In this document: positions 52,996 through 64,000 of the stretch, in pieces | Position numbering within the stretch: position 1 is the first letter of the stretch | Layout: each line of letters opens with the position of its first letter | Assembly: GCA_016859345.1 (NCBI GenBank) | Contig: CM029112.1 | Coordinates: forward strand, 11,584,589-11,648,588 | DNA from: Istiophorus platypterus | Taxonomy: Eukaryota > Chordata > Actinopteri > Istiophoriformes > Istiophoridae | Length of the DNA stretch: 64,000 nt | Direction of reading: 5' to 3' | Notes under the pieces: model-generated | Seen by the model: the letters and a program-made list of their open reading frames with translations, nothing else | What the model was told of the DNA's origin: nothing | The model's database searches: none | Program-made: the position numbers and the translations under genes

Positions 52996-54549
52996 AAGTG
53001 TTGTCTTGGTATTTGGTATAATGATATAATGACAGTAAAAAATATATAGCATTGTGCCAGTCTGATCTTTTAAGAAAGGAGATGGAAGGCCTGTCTTGTC
53101 GGGGTGAACCATCTCAGATACGTTTCGTTGTGCTTCCTGCACATCATGGCCCTGAAGATAAATCAATGCTGGAGCCCCCTAAAACTAAAAAAAAAAAATC
53201 CACTATACCTACAATTTATACTCATATCTAAACCAGTTGCATGCACATAGAGGTATATATATCAATATACTACAAACCACTCCGATATGTATATAGAGTA
53301 ACTTATCACATTATAGTATTTATTCTAGCACTCTTGCACTCCCACAGACCCTTGTACTATTTGTATCTATGTTTACAGTTTACGTTTGATCTTAATATAG
53401 ACAGTTATGTTGTTGTCCATTGTTAATTCGGTCTTTATTGAACTGTATATTAGTACATCGAGAACCACTAGAAACCAGAGCAAATTCCTTGTGTGTGTAC
53501 GTACTTTGTCAATAAAACTGATTCAGATTTTAAATAAAAACCTACCATGCAGTCAGTGTATTTTGTCATATATAAGTGTAGTGAGGGCATGCATGCATAT
53601 ATTCTGATGTACAAGAGCAAAAGGGACAAAAATCCAACTTGGGCACAAATGGGGAAAAAATAACATATTCTAGATGCCACTGACTACATTGCAATTACAA
53701 TTTTACCAACTGTTAATGCTCTAAATCTCAAATTGTAAGTAACCAGATAATACCTAAAAACTGTCTATAAAAAAGAGGAACAATTTGATGTGCCTTTTAA
53801 TATGGGAACTTCACGGTTATAGTGTGTTCTGCCAAATGGTGTATTAGCTTCTGATGCATTCAACAATAGTGTATTCTTAGGAGAAATTAGTCTCATTGGG
53901 GGAAAATGCTCAAATAAATATATCATGAATAGCATTGAAATATAATGTTGATGATAATGTGTTTGGGCATCTGTTTATGGAAAATTAAAATGAAACAAGA
54001 TAAGGCTACTTGGTGATAAATATTGTGTGGGTAGTGAAAGATTTATTTTCTCTCTGGAATTTTGTGCTGGATAAAAAGGGTAAAATGTGTTTTTGAGCTT
54101 AAGACGGGTCAATGAATAAAAGATTTGCTATTTTTCTATGTATCATATCATTGTAAATGGAATATCATTGGGTTTCGGGCTGACATGTTGAACACGTTGC
54201 CTTGGACTATAGGAAGCTTTCAAGTCAGTTATTTGCAAAAATTAATTGACGGATTGTCAAATAATCAAAATAATTATAAGCAGCAGCCTTAAAAGTGATG
54301 AGATAAAGACAAACATTCTCCTCATTCCTTTTTCTCATTGGCAAGAAATATATGAATATGGGGCATCAGTATTTAGAAAAAAAAAACAAGAGGGCAGTCA
54401 GAACCACCAAAAACAGTTAAATACAGTATAGGAACTGATGCATTATTGAGTTTATTTTGAATTGACTTATTCTTATTGATCTATTTACATTTTTGGTAAA
54501 GGCCTTTGTGATTTTATTAGAGATTTATAAACTGTATTCCCTGCACGGT
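52996..54549. other. Spacer between LINE fragment and the SMIM10-like gene
   Basis: AT-rich with no supported exon; includes a dispersed repeat copy at 54125-54292. Confidence 0.6.
54125..54292 (+). repeat. Dispersed repeat with palindromic ends (5' of SMIM10-like gene)
   Basis: Contains GGAATATCATTGGGTTTCGG and ends AATAATTATAAGCAGCAGCC; same family and orientation as the copy at 12670, diverged. Confidence 0.6.
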
Positions 54550-54878
54550 CCGTCAGTCAGTTTGCCTGTGAGTCCGGTCTCGGGGCCTCACCGCAACCTC
54601 CCCCGGCCGGCCGAACCTCCTCGACATCCGTGTGTCACACCGTCACCGGTCCTCCCGGGGACCACAACAGGGATCGGCGGCGGAGCGGTCGGGGTGGAGC
54701 AGCTCTGCCGACACGGCCAGCCAGTCTAAAAAAAAAAAAAAAAAAAAAAAATGGAGCCCGGAGTCAGACAGCGATAGAAACATGAACTGTCACCCGCCGC
54801 TCACCGCCTTCCTCGGCCGCTCGCCTCGCTAAACGCGCCCGCCGCAGCCAGACGACCGCCGGGGCAGGCTTCGCCTCC
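54550..54878 (+). promoter_or_regulatory. GC-rich promoter / 5' UTR of the SMIM10-like gene
   Basis: GC content jumps at about 54550 and stays high to the ATG. A run of 24 A (54728-54751) leads straight into an ATG with A at -3 and G at +4 that opens an 8-codon upstream ORF (54751-54777). Whether the transcript starts upstream of it is not known. Confidence 0.55.
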
Positions 54879-56192
54879 ATGGCGGGTCTGACTCATCTGG
54901 TGCTCCGCTTCTCGGGCTCCGCCGGCCGGTCCTACGGAGCGTTCTCCAAAGGCTTGACGAGGACTTTGTTGATATTTTTTGATCTTGCATGGCGACTGCG
55001 AATCAGATTCCCATACATCTACCTCGTCGCCTCGATGATGTTTAATGTCAGATTGCAGGTAAATCATCCAAACGCTTCTCCCTCCCTCCCCCGCTCAGGT
55101 AAACTGCAGGAGCTGCAGCTGCCGGTTAAGTTCACCGGCTTGTTGATGTCAATAAGCCGCCAGCTGATGGGAAGGGCCCTGCCGCGCTGAATTAGTTATA
55201 AACACTGAGCCGTCTCAAGTCGTGCCAGTGACGACAGATGCTGTGTGGAGGATGGATTTTTTTTTATTATTTTCTTTTTTAAATATCTGGCCTCCGCAGC
55301 TGGATAGTAGATGCGTTTTAACTCCATTTGAAAGCGGATGCCAGTTTATTAGGAACAGCTAGATGAAACTAACGCAGCCTGATACAGCAGCCCTGCAGTG
55401 AGTCCTACCTCCGCGAAGGTTATAGCGTTCAGTCTTAATTTAAACGGTATCAGATTTCTGTTGACATTTTCTAAATGACCTTAAACCTAACCCGGCATTT
55501 CTGATTTCTTGTTACTCATCAGCCATAGGCATTGATACATATACATCTGCAACAAGCTAAAATCAACCGATATATACAGACGTGGCTCTAAGTTCCATTG
55601 CAGGTATCATTTTATTATTATTTAAACAGATAAATAGATCAAAATAGAGAATCTTTTTTTGTCAGATAAGAACTTTAATTGTTTTGATTATCATCTACCA
55701 ACTAGAATTGAAGGCAGTTAAACAACAGCTACATTTCTTTCAGCAACCGACGCCTCAGCTTATTTTTTCTCTTCAGTAATTAACGTCATTGCTTCCATAT
55801 CAACTAACTCTACTGAAATTCACGCAGCTTCAGCTCCAACTGTAACTTATTTTGCTTATATTGTTTACAACTGATCTGATAGTTGTTGTGGCCAATGAAT
55901 TTTCTGTTCTGATCAAACTTACTGAGTAAGTGATTCATTGTTCTGCTCTAAATGCATTTACCTTTGAACAGCATCACAAACTACAGCCTACAAAATGAAT
56001 CTAAGACCTAATTAACTTGAAACTGCAGTTTCTGCTGCCCATGAAAAGTTTGAGATCAGTGAACTATTAATGTTTTAATTCATGTCTTGTGATTTGCCAA
56101 GAGGGAAAACTGTATTCTTCATTCATTTTATATGCAATGTGTTATCTGACAGCCTCCTAATCTCTTCACAGGTACACATTGAAATCCACTGA
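54879..56192 (+). CDS. smim10l1: SMIM10-like small integral membrane protein (2 coding exons)
   Basis: Single-pass micropeptide family of unknown function (SMIM10, SMIM10L1, SMIM10L2A/B in human). Exon 1 is 54879-55058 (60 codons), exon 2 is 56172-56192 (VHIEIH and stop); 66 residues. The ATG has C at -3... but is the first in frame and follows a GC-rich leader. The conserved core is YGAFSKGLTRTLLIFFDLAW, then RLRIRFPYIYLVASMMFNVR, LQVHIEIH, closely matching the mammalian proteins as I recall them. A hydrophobic segment spans about residues 44-56. I cannot decide between SMIM10L1 and SMIM10L2 orthology, so the symbol is provisional. A second acceptor downstream at 56394 is also in phase (see below). 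The transcript probably ends near 57190. Confidence 0.85.
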
Positions 56193-56393
56193 TCAATCTT
56201 CAATGACCACATTTGGACTCAAAACAATAAGTTGTGAGCACTGCCATGTTTCAGTCAAAAAAAACCTGGCTTGTGCTGCACAGCGACACATGGAGAGGAA
56301 ATTTAATTCCGCAGACTGGTGTGACAGTGCAACAATGTGACTCGGCTGATCGTTGCAGTCAGTCCTCGTCACACAAGCCCAGTGCCTTTGCAG

Positions 56394-56612
56394 GGGAGGG
56401 ATAGCAGTGATGTCTGCAGAAAATTAGCCAAGGGCAGCAGCGATATGTGCGGGAGGAGGGAAAAGATGCTTCGCGATCACCTTTTCAACTTGCCACCTGA
56501 GATTCAGGAGCCGCTCGTCCTGTCTGTGAAGACTGTGTCTGATGAAGGCTGGATTTTAAAACTCGCCTTTCCTCCGGATTTCAAGGACTGCGGCGCGGAT
56601 TTGAACGTGTAA
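56394..56612 (+). other. Possible alternative terminal exon or second ORF of the SMIM10-like transcript
   Basis: An open frame runs from 56337 (non-ATG) to TAA at 56610-56612. An acceptor-like CCTTTGCAG|GGGAGG at 56393/56394 is in phase with the SMIM10-like exon 1 donor (phase 0), so splicing there would replace VHIEIH by about 72 residues (GRDSSDVCRKLAKGSSDM and on to FPPDFKDCGADLNV). Independently, ATG 56445 would give a 55-residue protein (MCGRREKMLRDHLFNLPPEI...). I recognise no domain. Could be chance; the codon pattern looks plausible for coding. Confidence 0.35.
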
Positions 56613-57167
56613 ACCGATGATTGTTGCTGTGGAACTTTGTAGCTTCACTTTATCGTCTGACATGTATGTTTATTATTAGGCGCTCATTGTAAACATCTCA
56701 CCGAAAAAGAAAAAAAAAAAACTGGAACCCTTTCACTTTTATTTATAAAGAAAATATCTACATCGCATGACGCAAACAAGCATGTTTTTTGCCCTCTGTG
56801 GCTTTGACACTTTATTTGAGGCTGGTTTTATCTGTATAAGCGGTACATGATCTTTCAACAGAGGTTTGCTGTAGAATTACATGACAGTGACCCCAACTGT
56901 TCCACAGGGAACTCGCAGTCTGTCAGCGAGTACAGTCTCAAAGGGAATCACTGCATGTCTTCTTTGTGTTTGTATACACAGGTTGTCATAATCATTGTTG
57001 TGTTTCTGCCTATCAGTGGCACTGGAAAGGTGACAATTGTGAAAAATATTGCCCTCAAAACTATTTTTGTAGCTGCATTTGTCCCAAGTGTTTATTTCTT
57101 TGATGAATGTGTATGTGGGGTTTTGAAGTCACAGAACTGAGGATAGGGATGATTAAATTTGAAAAGT

Positions 57168-57173
57168 AATAAA
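57168..57173 (+). terminator. Candidate poly(A) signal of the SMIM10-like gene
   Basis: AATAAA about 980 nt past the micropeptide stop codon, before AT-rich sequence that shows no gene. Confidence 0.55.
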
Positions 57174-57964
57174 TTAATGAAATCACCATTCTCATCTCTT
57201 TTTGTAATTCTTCATTAAATTGGTCCTTTTATTTAGACTATCATCTTTATCAACTTTCACATCATACAGAATTGCTATTTTCCATTACATACTGTACCTG
57301 CAAAATGTGGAAAACCCCTTCCCACCTACTTCCCTATTTTCCCTCTTTCACCAATGGTTACAAGTCCAGTATAGACATTATATTTAAAAGAGAAAGAGGG
57401 GAAAAACTCACTCAAATCTAGAATAATAAAAACAAGAAATTTACTATATACATCCAATTTAAATGTGCATTTTCTATGACCAGAGTTGAGCTTTATCAAG
57501 TAGTTAACAATAACAACAAACATAGAGTTTAATAAAAACCAGGAGTAAACATAAAGACAGAGGATTCTAAAAGTACTCCTGATAGTAATGATAACATTCA
57601 AATAAATAAACAGATTTAGGGAAACAGGGAAATTGCTTTGTTACAATTGCTCAACATGCAGTTAGAAAAGAGGAAGTAAATAAAAAAGTGGAAACTACTA
57701 TAAGAATAGTAACAATAATAAATACACAGAAAAATGCACGAATACTACTGCGCAAAATGTAATAAATAATATGTGAGTTCAAATCACAGTATGGAAAAAT
57801 TTGCAAAACTGGAAATGTACAAGGAGATTAACAGTAATTTCACAGTAAATTAATCATAATGTGCAAAGCAACCGGTTGAAAGTGCAATGTAGTTCCACAA
57901 TAAAAATAACAGTAGTTTAACAGCAGCGTACTGATAAAGACATGCAAAAAGAGGAGGAAATGTA
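57174..57964. other. Spacer, AT-rich, leading into a LINE fragment
   Basis: No exon seen. The right part may be the 3' UTR of the minus-strand LINE that follows. Confidence 0.5.
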
Positions 57965-58775
57965 TATCAGGATGGCCTCAGGAAGGAAGGACCTCCTGTG
58001 GCATTCAGTGGGGCCATTCTATATCTCTGGCCAATCATGTTCCTCCTGCTAACCAGAAACCTTTGCAGTGGGTGGGAAAGGCACCGACTGTGATGGAGAG
58101 GAGTTTTGATAACATCTTCTTCTCCGCCTCTAAATGCAGAGTGTCCAGTTCCAATCCCAGGACTGAGTCGGCCTTCTGCATCACTTTGTTCAGTCTGTTG
58201 GTTTCGGCCAACGGACCGGCTATGCCCCAGCAGACCACAGCGTAGTAAATGGCGCCGACCACCACAGACTCATAAAACATTGCCGCAGCATGGTGGGACA
58301 GACCTTTAAGGACCGGAGCCTCTGCAGGAAAAAGAGCCGACTCTGGCTCTTCCTGTAGACAGCTGCAGAGTTCCTGGTCCAGTGCAGTTTGCTTTCCAAG
58401 TGTACACCGTGGTATTTGTACTTGTCTACCAACTTTCCTCATCTTTCCCCTAATGAAAAGAGGAGTAGCAGGAGTCCTGGATCTCCTGAATTTCACCATC
58501 ACACCACTTGTTTTTCTGATGTTGAGCTGCAGGTGGCTCAGCTTGCACCAATCCACAAAACTATCTACCACCCTTTGGCACTCTGATACATCATCCAACA
58601 AGTGTAGAGTCATTGTGGAACTTGTTTAGGTGGCAGGTCTACGTATTGTACATGAAATCTGAGGTGTACAGGGTAAAGAGAAGAGGGGACAGAGCAGCCC
58701 CTCCATTACTGCTCTGACACTGAAACTGCGTGGCCTTCACCTTCCTCTCCAGCAGGGCAGCCTGAATTGTGTTAA
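57965..58775 (-). mobile_element. LINE fragment: reverse-transcriptase C-terminal half
   Basis: Read on the minus strand it gives TFNTIQAALLERK, then (internal deletion) GGAALSPLLFTLYTSDF, a degraded palm motif, DDVSECQRVVDSFVDWCKLS, HLQLNIRKTSGVMV, a frameshift into YHGVHLESKLHW, and finally a tail like CHRRSFLPEAI. This is the usual order of fish jockey-superfamily (Rex1/L2-like) LINEs. Frameshifts, stops and the missing YADD make it dead. Same strand as the fragment at 52530, but from a different part of the element, so probably a separate insertion. Confidence 0.85.
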
Positions 58776-61500
58776 AAGTACAGGGAAAATAAAAGATCGT
58801 AAATCTGTCTGCAAGTCCTGACCTGACCAGGTGAGTGTAGGTAGAGTGGGTGTGGGTGTGAGCTGGAGGGGGTCCAATGAAGGCTTTACCAATCCGGGAC
58901 CAGTCTTTTAAACGCCTTCAAAAGCCTTGATGTGTGACGTCAGTGTCGCTGGCCTGTGGTCGCCGGCAGCTGTGGGACAGGCCGTTCTTTGGTACAGGAT
59001 CCAGGCAGGATGTCCTGATCAATCCAGACAGTGGGAGATTGTAGAAGATTTCAAATCCCCTAATTAAAACCGATCAGGACAAGCTTCGCCTATGGTCCCA
59101 TGACCAAGCTGTGATCGGAGAGCTGATTGTTGTTCGTTTTGGCCTGTGCAATGCGTCTCCACCTCTAAAAAGAAAAAGTTCCTGCATTTAGTGGCCTATT
59201 AGCAGTTTTACACTTTCCTCTGCTGGTCAACATTCAAATGCAATAGATCTCTTCACTTTGGGTCTGGGCTGTGATTCGATTTCAATCTAGTGAGGACAAT
59301 TCGTGTCAGAATGGAATATTTTTCCTTTTAATCATGACCAAGTAAATGCAAACATAAAAATGAAATGCCTATAATGCGTGTTGCATATCCCTTCCCTTCT
59401 TTGTTTGATTTTTTAAAAATTTTGGTATTTTAAATCTTCCACAAGAGCCCGAAGATGCCAGCCAGTTCAGAAACCTCATGCCTGCTTCCTGGGCTTTAAG
59501 AATTGATGTCTTGCGGTACCACATTGATCCACATGGGGGAAGCAGCCTATTAATCACTGGCTGGCCTCTCTGATCTGTTAGAAAACCGGCATCATGAGCG
59601 GTGAGCCTCTTTGAAGAGGACACTGGCTGACACAGGGCAGAATTACACGGATAATGGAGCTTTAATATAACAAGAACTAAATGAGTCACCACACCACTGA
59701 ATGCAGAATTTCCACTGCTGTATGGCTCATCTGCTGTTTCATTTATCATGGTATATAACAACAGTTTTGCTCCATATTAACTTAAAAAAAAAAACAAATT
59801 CATTCATGAATCTACCTCTGGAAAGAAACACAAAATTTTAGCCTGCACTCTAAAGGGTATTTGCTTCTTCGGTCTCTGATCTACATGAACCGAAAAATCA
59901 TCTGTGATCCATCCCTGGGTTTGTAGAGACAGCGAGTACTTGCAGTGAATGAACCTTAGCCAGCCACTCCTTTTAAGTGCATCTCCAAAATGCTGGCACT
60001 CTGGCTCGGCGCAAAATGTCCCCAGCAAACTTATCCCAACCAGTCGCTCTGATGCCAGGCTGCAGTGTAGAGCCATCAGCGGTTGCCAAGGCAACTGTAT
60101 TTCTCCGTGTGACAGACGAACCCTCCTGCTCCGCCCCCCTTTTCTGGAAAAAGAGGATTTATTTCTCAGGGATTTGCCAGTGGAAAAAAAATTAATAAGG
60201 TTATCATAGAGGACTGGCAGAGAGCGGGAGAGAGATCTATAGATGGAAGATAAGTCGAGTTGACTTTATCCTGTTTTGCAAACTACCAATTGTACCAAAA
60301 AAGAAAAAAAAGGGAGTTGCAGAGTGAAGATTATAGAGTTTTAGCCTTTGGCATCGCAGCAGCTCACATGCATTTTATTTGACTGAGTGAGAAAGAGTGA
60401 TATTACTGCAAAATGGAAATGGCAGGGATTCAATTAAAGCTGCACTGCAATATAGGTAATGCAAAACAAACTTCCATCCCCGTTATTCATAACCTTTAGA
60501 CAATTAATCTGTGTGGGATCTTGTCTTTTCCTTTCAAATTTCAGCTGTTAAGTTAGCTTTATCCAGGTGGAATTCCAGATGCATAAGCTGTGTAGTCTGT
60601 TTTTGCCGAGTACAGATGAGTTCTTGTTTGTTTAATGTTGCCATTTATATTCCGTGTGAGCTGAGAGATATTGCCTCTCCTTCAAAATAAATGGTGAACA
60701 GCTGAGTCTGGTGGGCTGGTTTCCCAAAGCCTGCATAAACAATGTCAAACAAAACTTTATAAATTTGCTCAACAAATCTACTCTTATATTTATTTTGGCC
60801 ATTCCAACTTTGGTTTTCATCTTTTTTTTCTTTTTTTTTTAAAGTTTCCCTGCAAAGTTGAACTAATCATAATGCACATTATCCACACCACATATTTAAG
60901 CCATTAGATCAGGGCTCTGTTACACTTCATTCTAAAAATCCAAGCTGTTTATGCATCTGTCATCAACCCTGTGCTTAACAACCAAACAGGAAACAGGGCC
61001 TAGGTTAACTAACCTGTTTTGATTCGGCCCCTGCTTGGAACAAATCGGCTGAATCGCGACGACAAAATGTAGAACAAGCACAAACCAAATGCTCAAGTGA
61101 TTAAACTTCACATAATTTATTGCAAAGAAGCTCCTAGTGTGTCAAATCCCAGTTGATTATTCCCTTAACATCTAGCATGGACATTTGTAAGTGACACACA
61201 TTAATATGTGTGGTCCCGGATCCATCCACAGAGAATGGATTACTAATGCTAAATGTAATCAAAAATGAATCTGAATGATTTTAGCTCTGATGTATTGGTC
61301 GGTTGTAGGTTTTGGTGGAAGTGCTTTAGCACTGGAGAGCATTACTGTGTATAATGCCCTCTTTGTGGTTAGTTAAATAGACCTGAGTTACACCTTTGAT
61401 TTAAATGCTGTTGACCGGGGATGAGAGGCATATGCAAAGCGTTAAAAAGGATAAGATCAGGTGCTGAGATGAGCTCCGGGCTGACCTCAAAACCGAATCA

Positions 61501-61626
61501 AAGGAGTGGGGGAGGAGAAGAGGAGGAAGCCAAAGCGAGAGAGAGAGAGAAAGAAAGAGAGAAAAAGAGAGAGAGAGAGGCAAATGTGGCGGAGGAGGAG
61601 GAGGAGGAGGAAGAGGAAGAGGGAGG
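61501..61626. repeat. Purine-rich GA/GAG tract
   Basis: About 125 bp nearly all G and A on the plus strand, containing (GA)n, (GAAA)n and (GAG)n parts. Confidence 0.9.
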
Positions 61627-62284
61627 TTTGTGCAGTTATATTTGCTGTAGTCACACTCTGGGACTGAAATAGGTCATATTAGCAAAAGAGCATTCAAATA
61701 TATGTGCCTATTTTAAAAAAGGTGTTAATGTGACATTTTTTGGTTTTAGTGTTGTGAACTTTAGCTTGTTTTGTGATTTTGTAGATTCCTGCATTTGTTT
61801 GCTGGTTAAGTGCAGAATTATAATTTACAGAGCAGGCAAAATCAGTAAAAACAATTGACTTGTTTGCTTTAAATCCTCAAGTTGCTGAAAAAACCCCTCT
61901 GTAATAAGTATTCTGCTGGAATATAGCAGAATAGTAAATAATACCTTTGATTTTGCATTATTTTCTTCCTAGCAGCATCATTCCATTAAGAATACTGATA
62001 TATCACATATTTCTGTGTAAACTGTCAACTGCATTTGACTGAACAGCTTATTTTTTATATATTAAACAGAGTGGTATTAAAGGCTCACAGTTCAGCTATT
62101 GATGTGTCTTGCTTTTATCTCATGTTTTTCTTTGATCCTGCATGTTGCTCCCTCCAGTTGCACTCTTCTGTGCACAGCTATTCTGTGTCCTGATCACAAC
62201 ATATCAAAACATTGATAATCACTGAAATTCTTGGATAAATTCCTGGATAATTAAGGATGACTGATAACTGATGGTCTGGGCTTT

Positions 62285-62289
<5 letters not shown>

Positions 62290-62330
<41 letters not shown>
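62290..62330. repeat. (TG)n microsatellite
   Basis: About 40 bp of pure TG repeat. Confidence 0.95.
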
Positions 62331-62334
<4 letters not shown>

Positions 62335-62481
62335 TTTCATAACTTTGGAAATAGGATTGTAAACATATTTTAAAAGGTTGAGAATGAACTATATTCTCAG
62401 TAGTGACATTTTTGGGAGGACTAACCTTTACAGCTTGTTATGTAACCATAGCAGGTCCAGGTCCAGGTCCACACACATGCG

Positions 62482-62510
62482 CGCACACACACACACACAC
62501 ACACGCACGC
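62482..62510. repeat. (CA)n microsatellite
   Basis: Short CA run with CG interruptions, 150 bp from the (TG)n tract. Confidence 0.9.
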
Positions 62511-64000
62511 ATTGCGTTCAAGTTCTCAGGCATACAGTGCTGCCTTTGTGCTTAGCAAAGAGACTCTAAATAAAGACTCTACTCATATGTGTCCTTGGAT
62601 CCAGAAAATCAACCCAACTTTTCCCCTCGATCAGGTGGTGGCAGGAAAGAAGTGGTCGAGACGCGGAGCTAGAAATTAAACCAAAGTGAAGGAAGAAGGA
62701 AATCCTGCCGCACTCTGCATCCTGTGACCTTTGTCACACACACTGACACAGACACACGCCATCACCCAAAGACTGACCTCCTTGACCGCCACAACAGGAA
62801 GTTGGCTTGAAATCCTTTCACATCGGCTGGTTGTGGACAGTCTAGTTCAGGGTTTGATGTACAAACACATTGGAGGAAGACTAGAGCAGCATCAGTGGAA
62901 AAAAAGATCGACTCTCCGTCAGCATTAGGTTCCTTTATCTGAATGATATCCCCCACAAAAGGAAGCTAAAATGACTTAATCTAAGTATTTCTTTGTGAAA
63001 TTCACTGTGTCATCTGAGGTTGATGGGAATGTCTTTAGTTTTGCAAAAATTTAGTCACAAACCAAATTGGACAAATGAAAATTCTAGTCTGATGATGGCG
63101 CTAGAGGAAAAGTCAGGAGATGACCAAATTCACGAGGCTTTATCGTCTGGAAATTATGATTGTCTGTTAAACTTTTCATCATAATCCTTCCAGTAGGTGC
63201 TGAGATATATTTGAGTTTGGACCAAAGTGGTGCTCACGTCCCACTCAGTATAATACCTTTCACAAACGGGAGCTACATTGACTGAATTGAAGTATGCACA
63301 TGGTGAAATTGACTGTACTGTTGCTTCAATACCTGAACGTAGTAACCTTAACAAGCTCCTAAAGTTTATGAAGGTCAAACCACAATTTCCTCCCTAAGTT
63401 TAAAAAAAGGAGGGCTCCTCATTGGCTCCTCAGATCTGTTTGATATTCACAGAGAAAAAAGGATTCTGATACATGAAGGGGGGTTATGCTATGTAACGGG
63501 ATTCCGCTTGATTATATTATGATGGGGGGTTATTTTTGGGGATGTGGAGGTAGCGAAACAGAGGTCAGGGATGTGAGGGGGCTGCTTATCTGTATATGTG
63601 TGTATGTAATTACGAGCTCAATGGTGGTGGTAGTGGGGCGGGGGGGGCATTTTGAAAGGAGGAAGTGGTCGCCCTGTGGGCATGGCGGTGGCGACTGGAG
63701 CATATGAAATGGTATGACTGCTCAATCGGGTCACGTGAAGTCGGTCAGGGGTACCGCAGACGTTTCCCGTGATTGTCGGCCTAATCTGCCAGACGTGCGC
63801 CTCCCTGGGGGTACGCACCCCGAGCAGCACGAGGGGCGGGGGGTCAGACAGCCCAAAAACCCTGCACATGTTCACTTCAAGCCCCTGACTTTTACTCTGG
63901 GATGAATTTAAGGTCTTTGTTCTGTGGTTTTGTGGTGAAAGAACCTGTCTCTAACACAGTCTAAAATGACTGAGACAAATAGATAATCAGTTGATTATAA

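Larger units (their letters stand above)
58776..64000. other. Gene-free right flank of the window
   Basis: Over 5 kb with no exon I can support on either strand. Contents: a moderately GC-rich stretch at about 58855-59150 that might be more degraded LINE, purine-rich and CA/TG microsatellites listed separately, and G-rich sequence at 63520-63850 with spurious ORFs. A distal intron or regulatory landscape of a gene beyond the window is possible. Confidence 0.5.

Noticed and set aside
56190..56336. Stop-codon readthrough joining the SMIM10-like protein to the downstream ORF
   Set aside because: The same frame meets another TGA soon after the first; alternative splicing is the only simple link.
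59369..60209. Several ORFs of 60-130 codons on both strands
   Set aside because: AT-rich, low coding character, no family resemblance, no matching splice sites.
63618..63875. Minus-strand ORF of 85 codons in G-rich sequence
   Set aside because: No domain or splice context recognised; it looked transposon-like, but I could not support any family.

Overview
The window is nuclear DNA from a ray-finned (teleost) fish. It holds compact spliced genes with GT-AG introns, GC-rich CpG-island promoters, AT-rich spacers, many long (CA)n microsatellites, and interspersed repeats and LINE remnants typical of fish genomes. There is no bacterial, organellar or viral gene content, and I saw no tRNA, rRNA or CRISPR array. 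I assigned the genes by reading exons by eye, checking splice sites and phase at every junction, and comparing with remembered human orthologues. No database search was possible.

Layout, left to right. (1) Positions 1-5320, minus strand: first coding exon of mosmo and part of its long intron 1, which carries a decayed LINE 3' end at its far edge. (2) 7620-13700, minus: complete uqcrc2 (14 coding exons, 460 residues). (3) 15526-21974, minus: complete BTB-BACK-Kelch (KLHL) gene (11 exons, 637 residues) that I cannot match to a named human KLHL. (4) 24803-27992, minus: complete anks4b (2 coding exons, 432 residues). (5) 29607-36598, plus: complete slc25a17 (9 exons, 315 residues) with a long 3' UTR. 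(6) 36858-39223, minus: complete dxo (6 coding exons, 425 residues), tail to tail with slc25a17 and head to head with (7) stk19, 40854-42715, plus (6 coding exons, 256 residues). (8) 45991-50993, minus: complete rac1-type GTPase (6 exons, 192 residues). (9) 54879-56192, plus: SMIM10-like micropeptide gene (66 residues, 2 exons). The rest, to 64000, has LINE fragments, microsatellites and no gene I can support.

The genes are mostly unrelated housekeeping functions, not one pathway: Hedgehog signalling control (mosmo), respiratory complex III (uqcrc2), ubiquitin-ligase adaptor (KLHL), microvillus or hair-cell scaffold (anks4b), peroxisomal cofactor transport (slc25a17), RNA 5'-end quality control (dxo), transcription-coupled repair (stk19) and actin or NADPH oxidase signalling (rac1). 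The block combines mosmo-uqcrc2-anks4b (human 16p12), slc25a17 (22q13), the dxo/stk19 head-to-head pair (MHC class III) and rac1 (7p22).

The points most worth a second look are: the dxo/stk19 bidirectional promoter, where each transcript appears to carry an upstream ORF that touches or overlaps the main start codon; a phase-compatible alternative 3' exon in the SMIM10-like gene that would add about 73 residues; AATAAA signals 1 and 3 nt after the stop codons of uqcrc2 and anks4b; a (GT)n tract serving as the splice acceptor tract of uqcrc2 exon 10; and a recurrent AACGTTAGCT/GCTAGC motif at several promoters.
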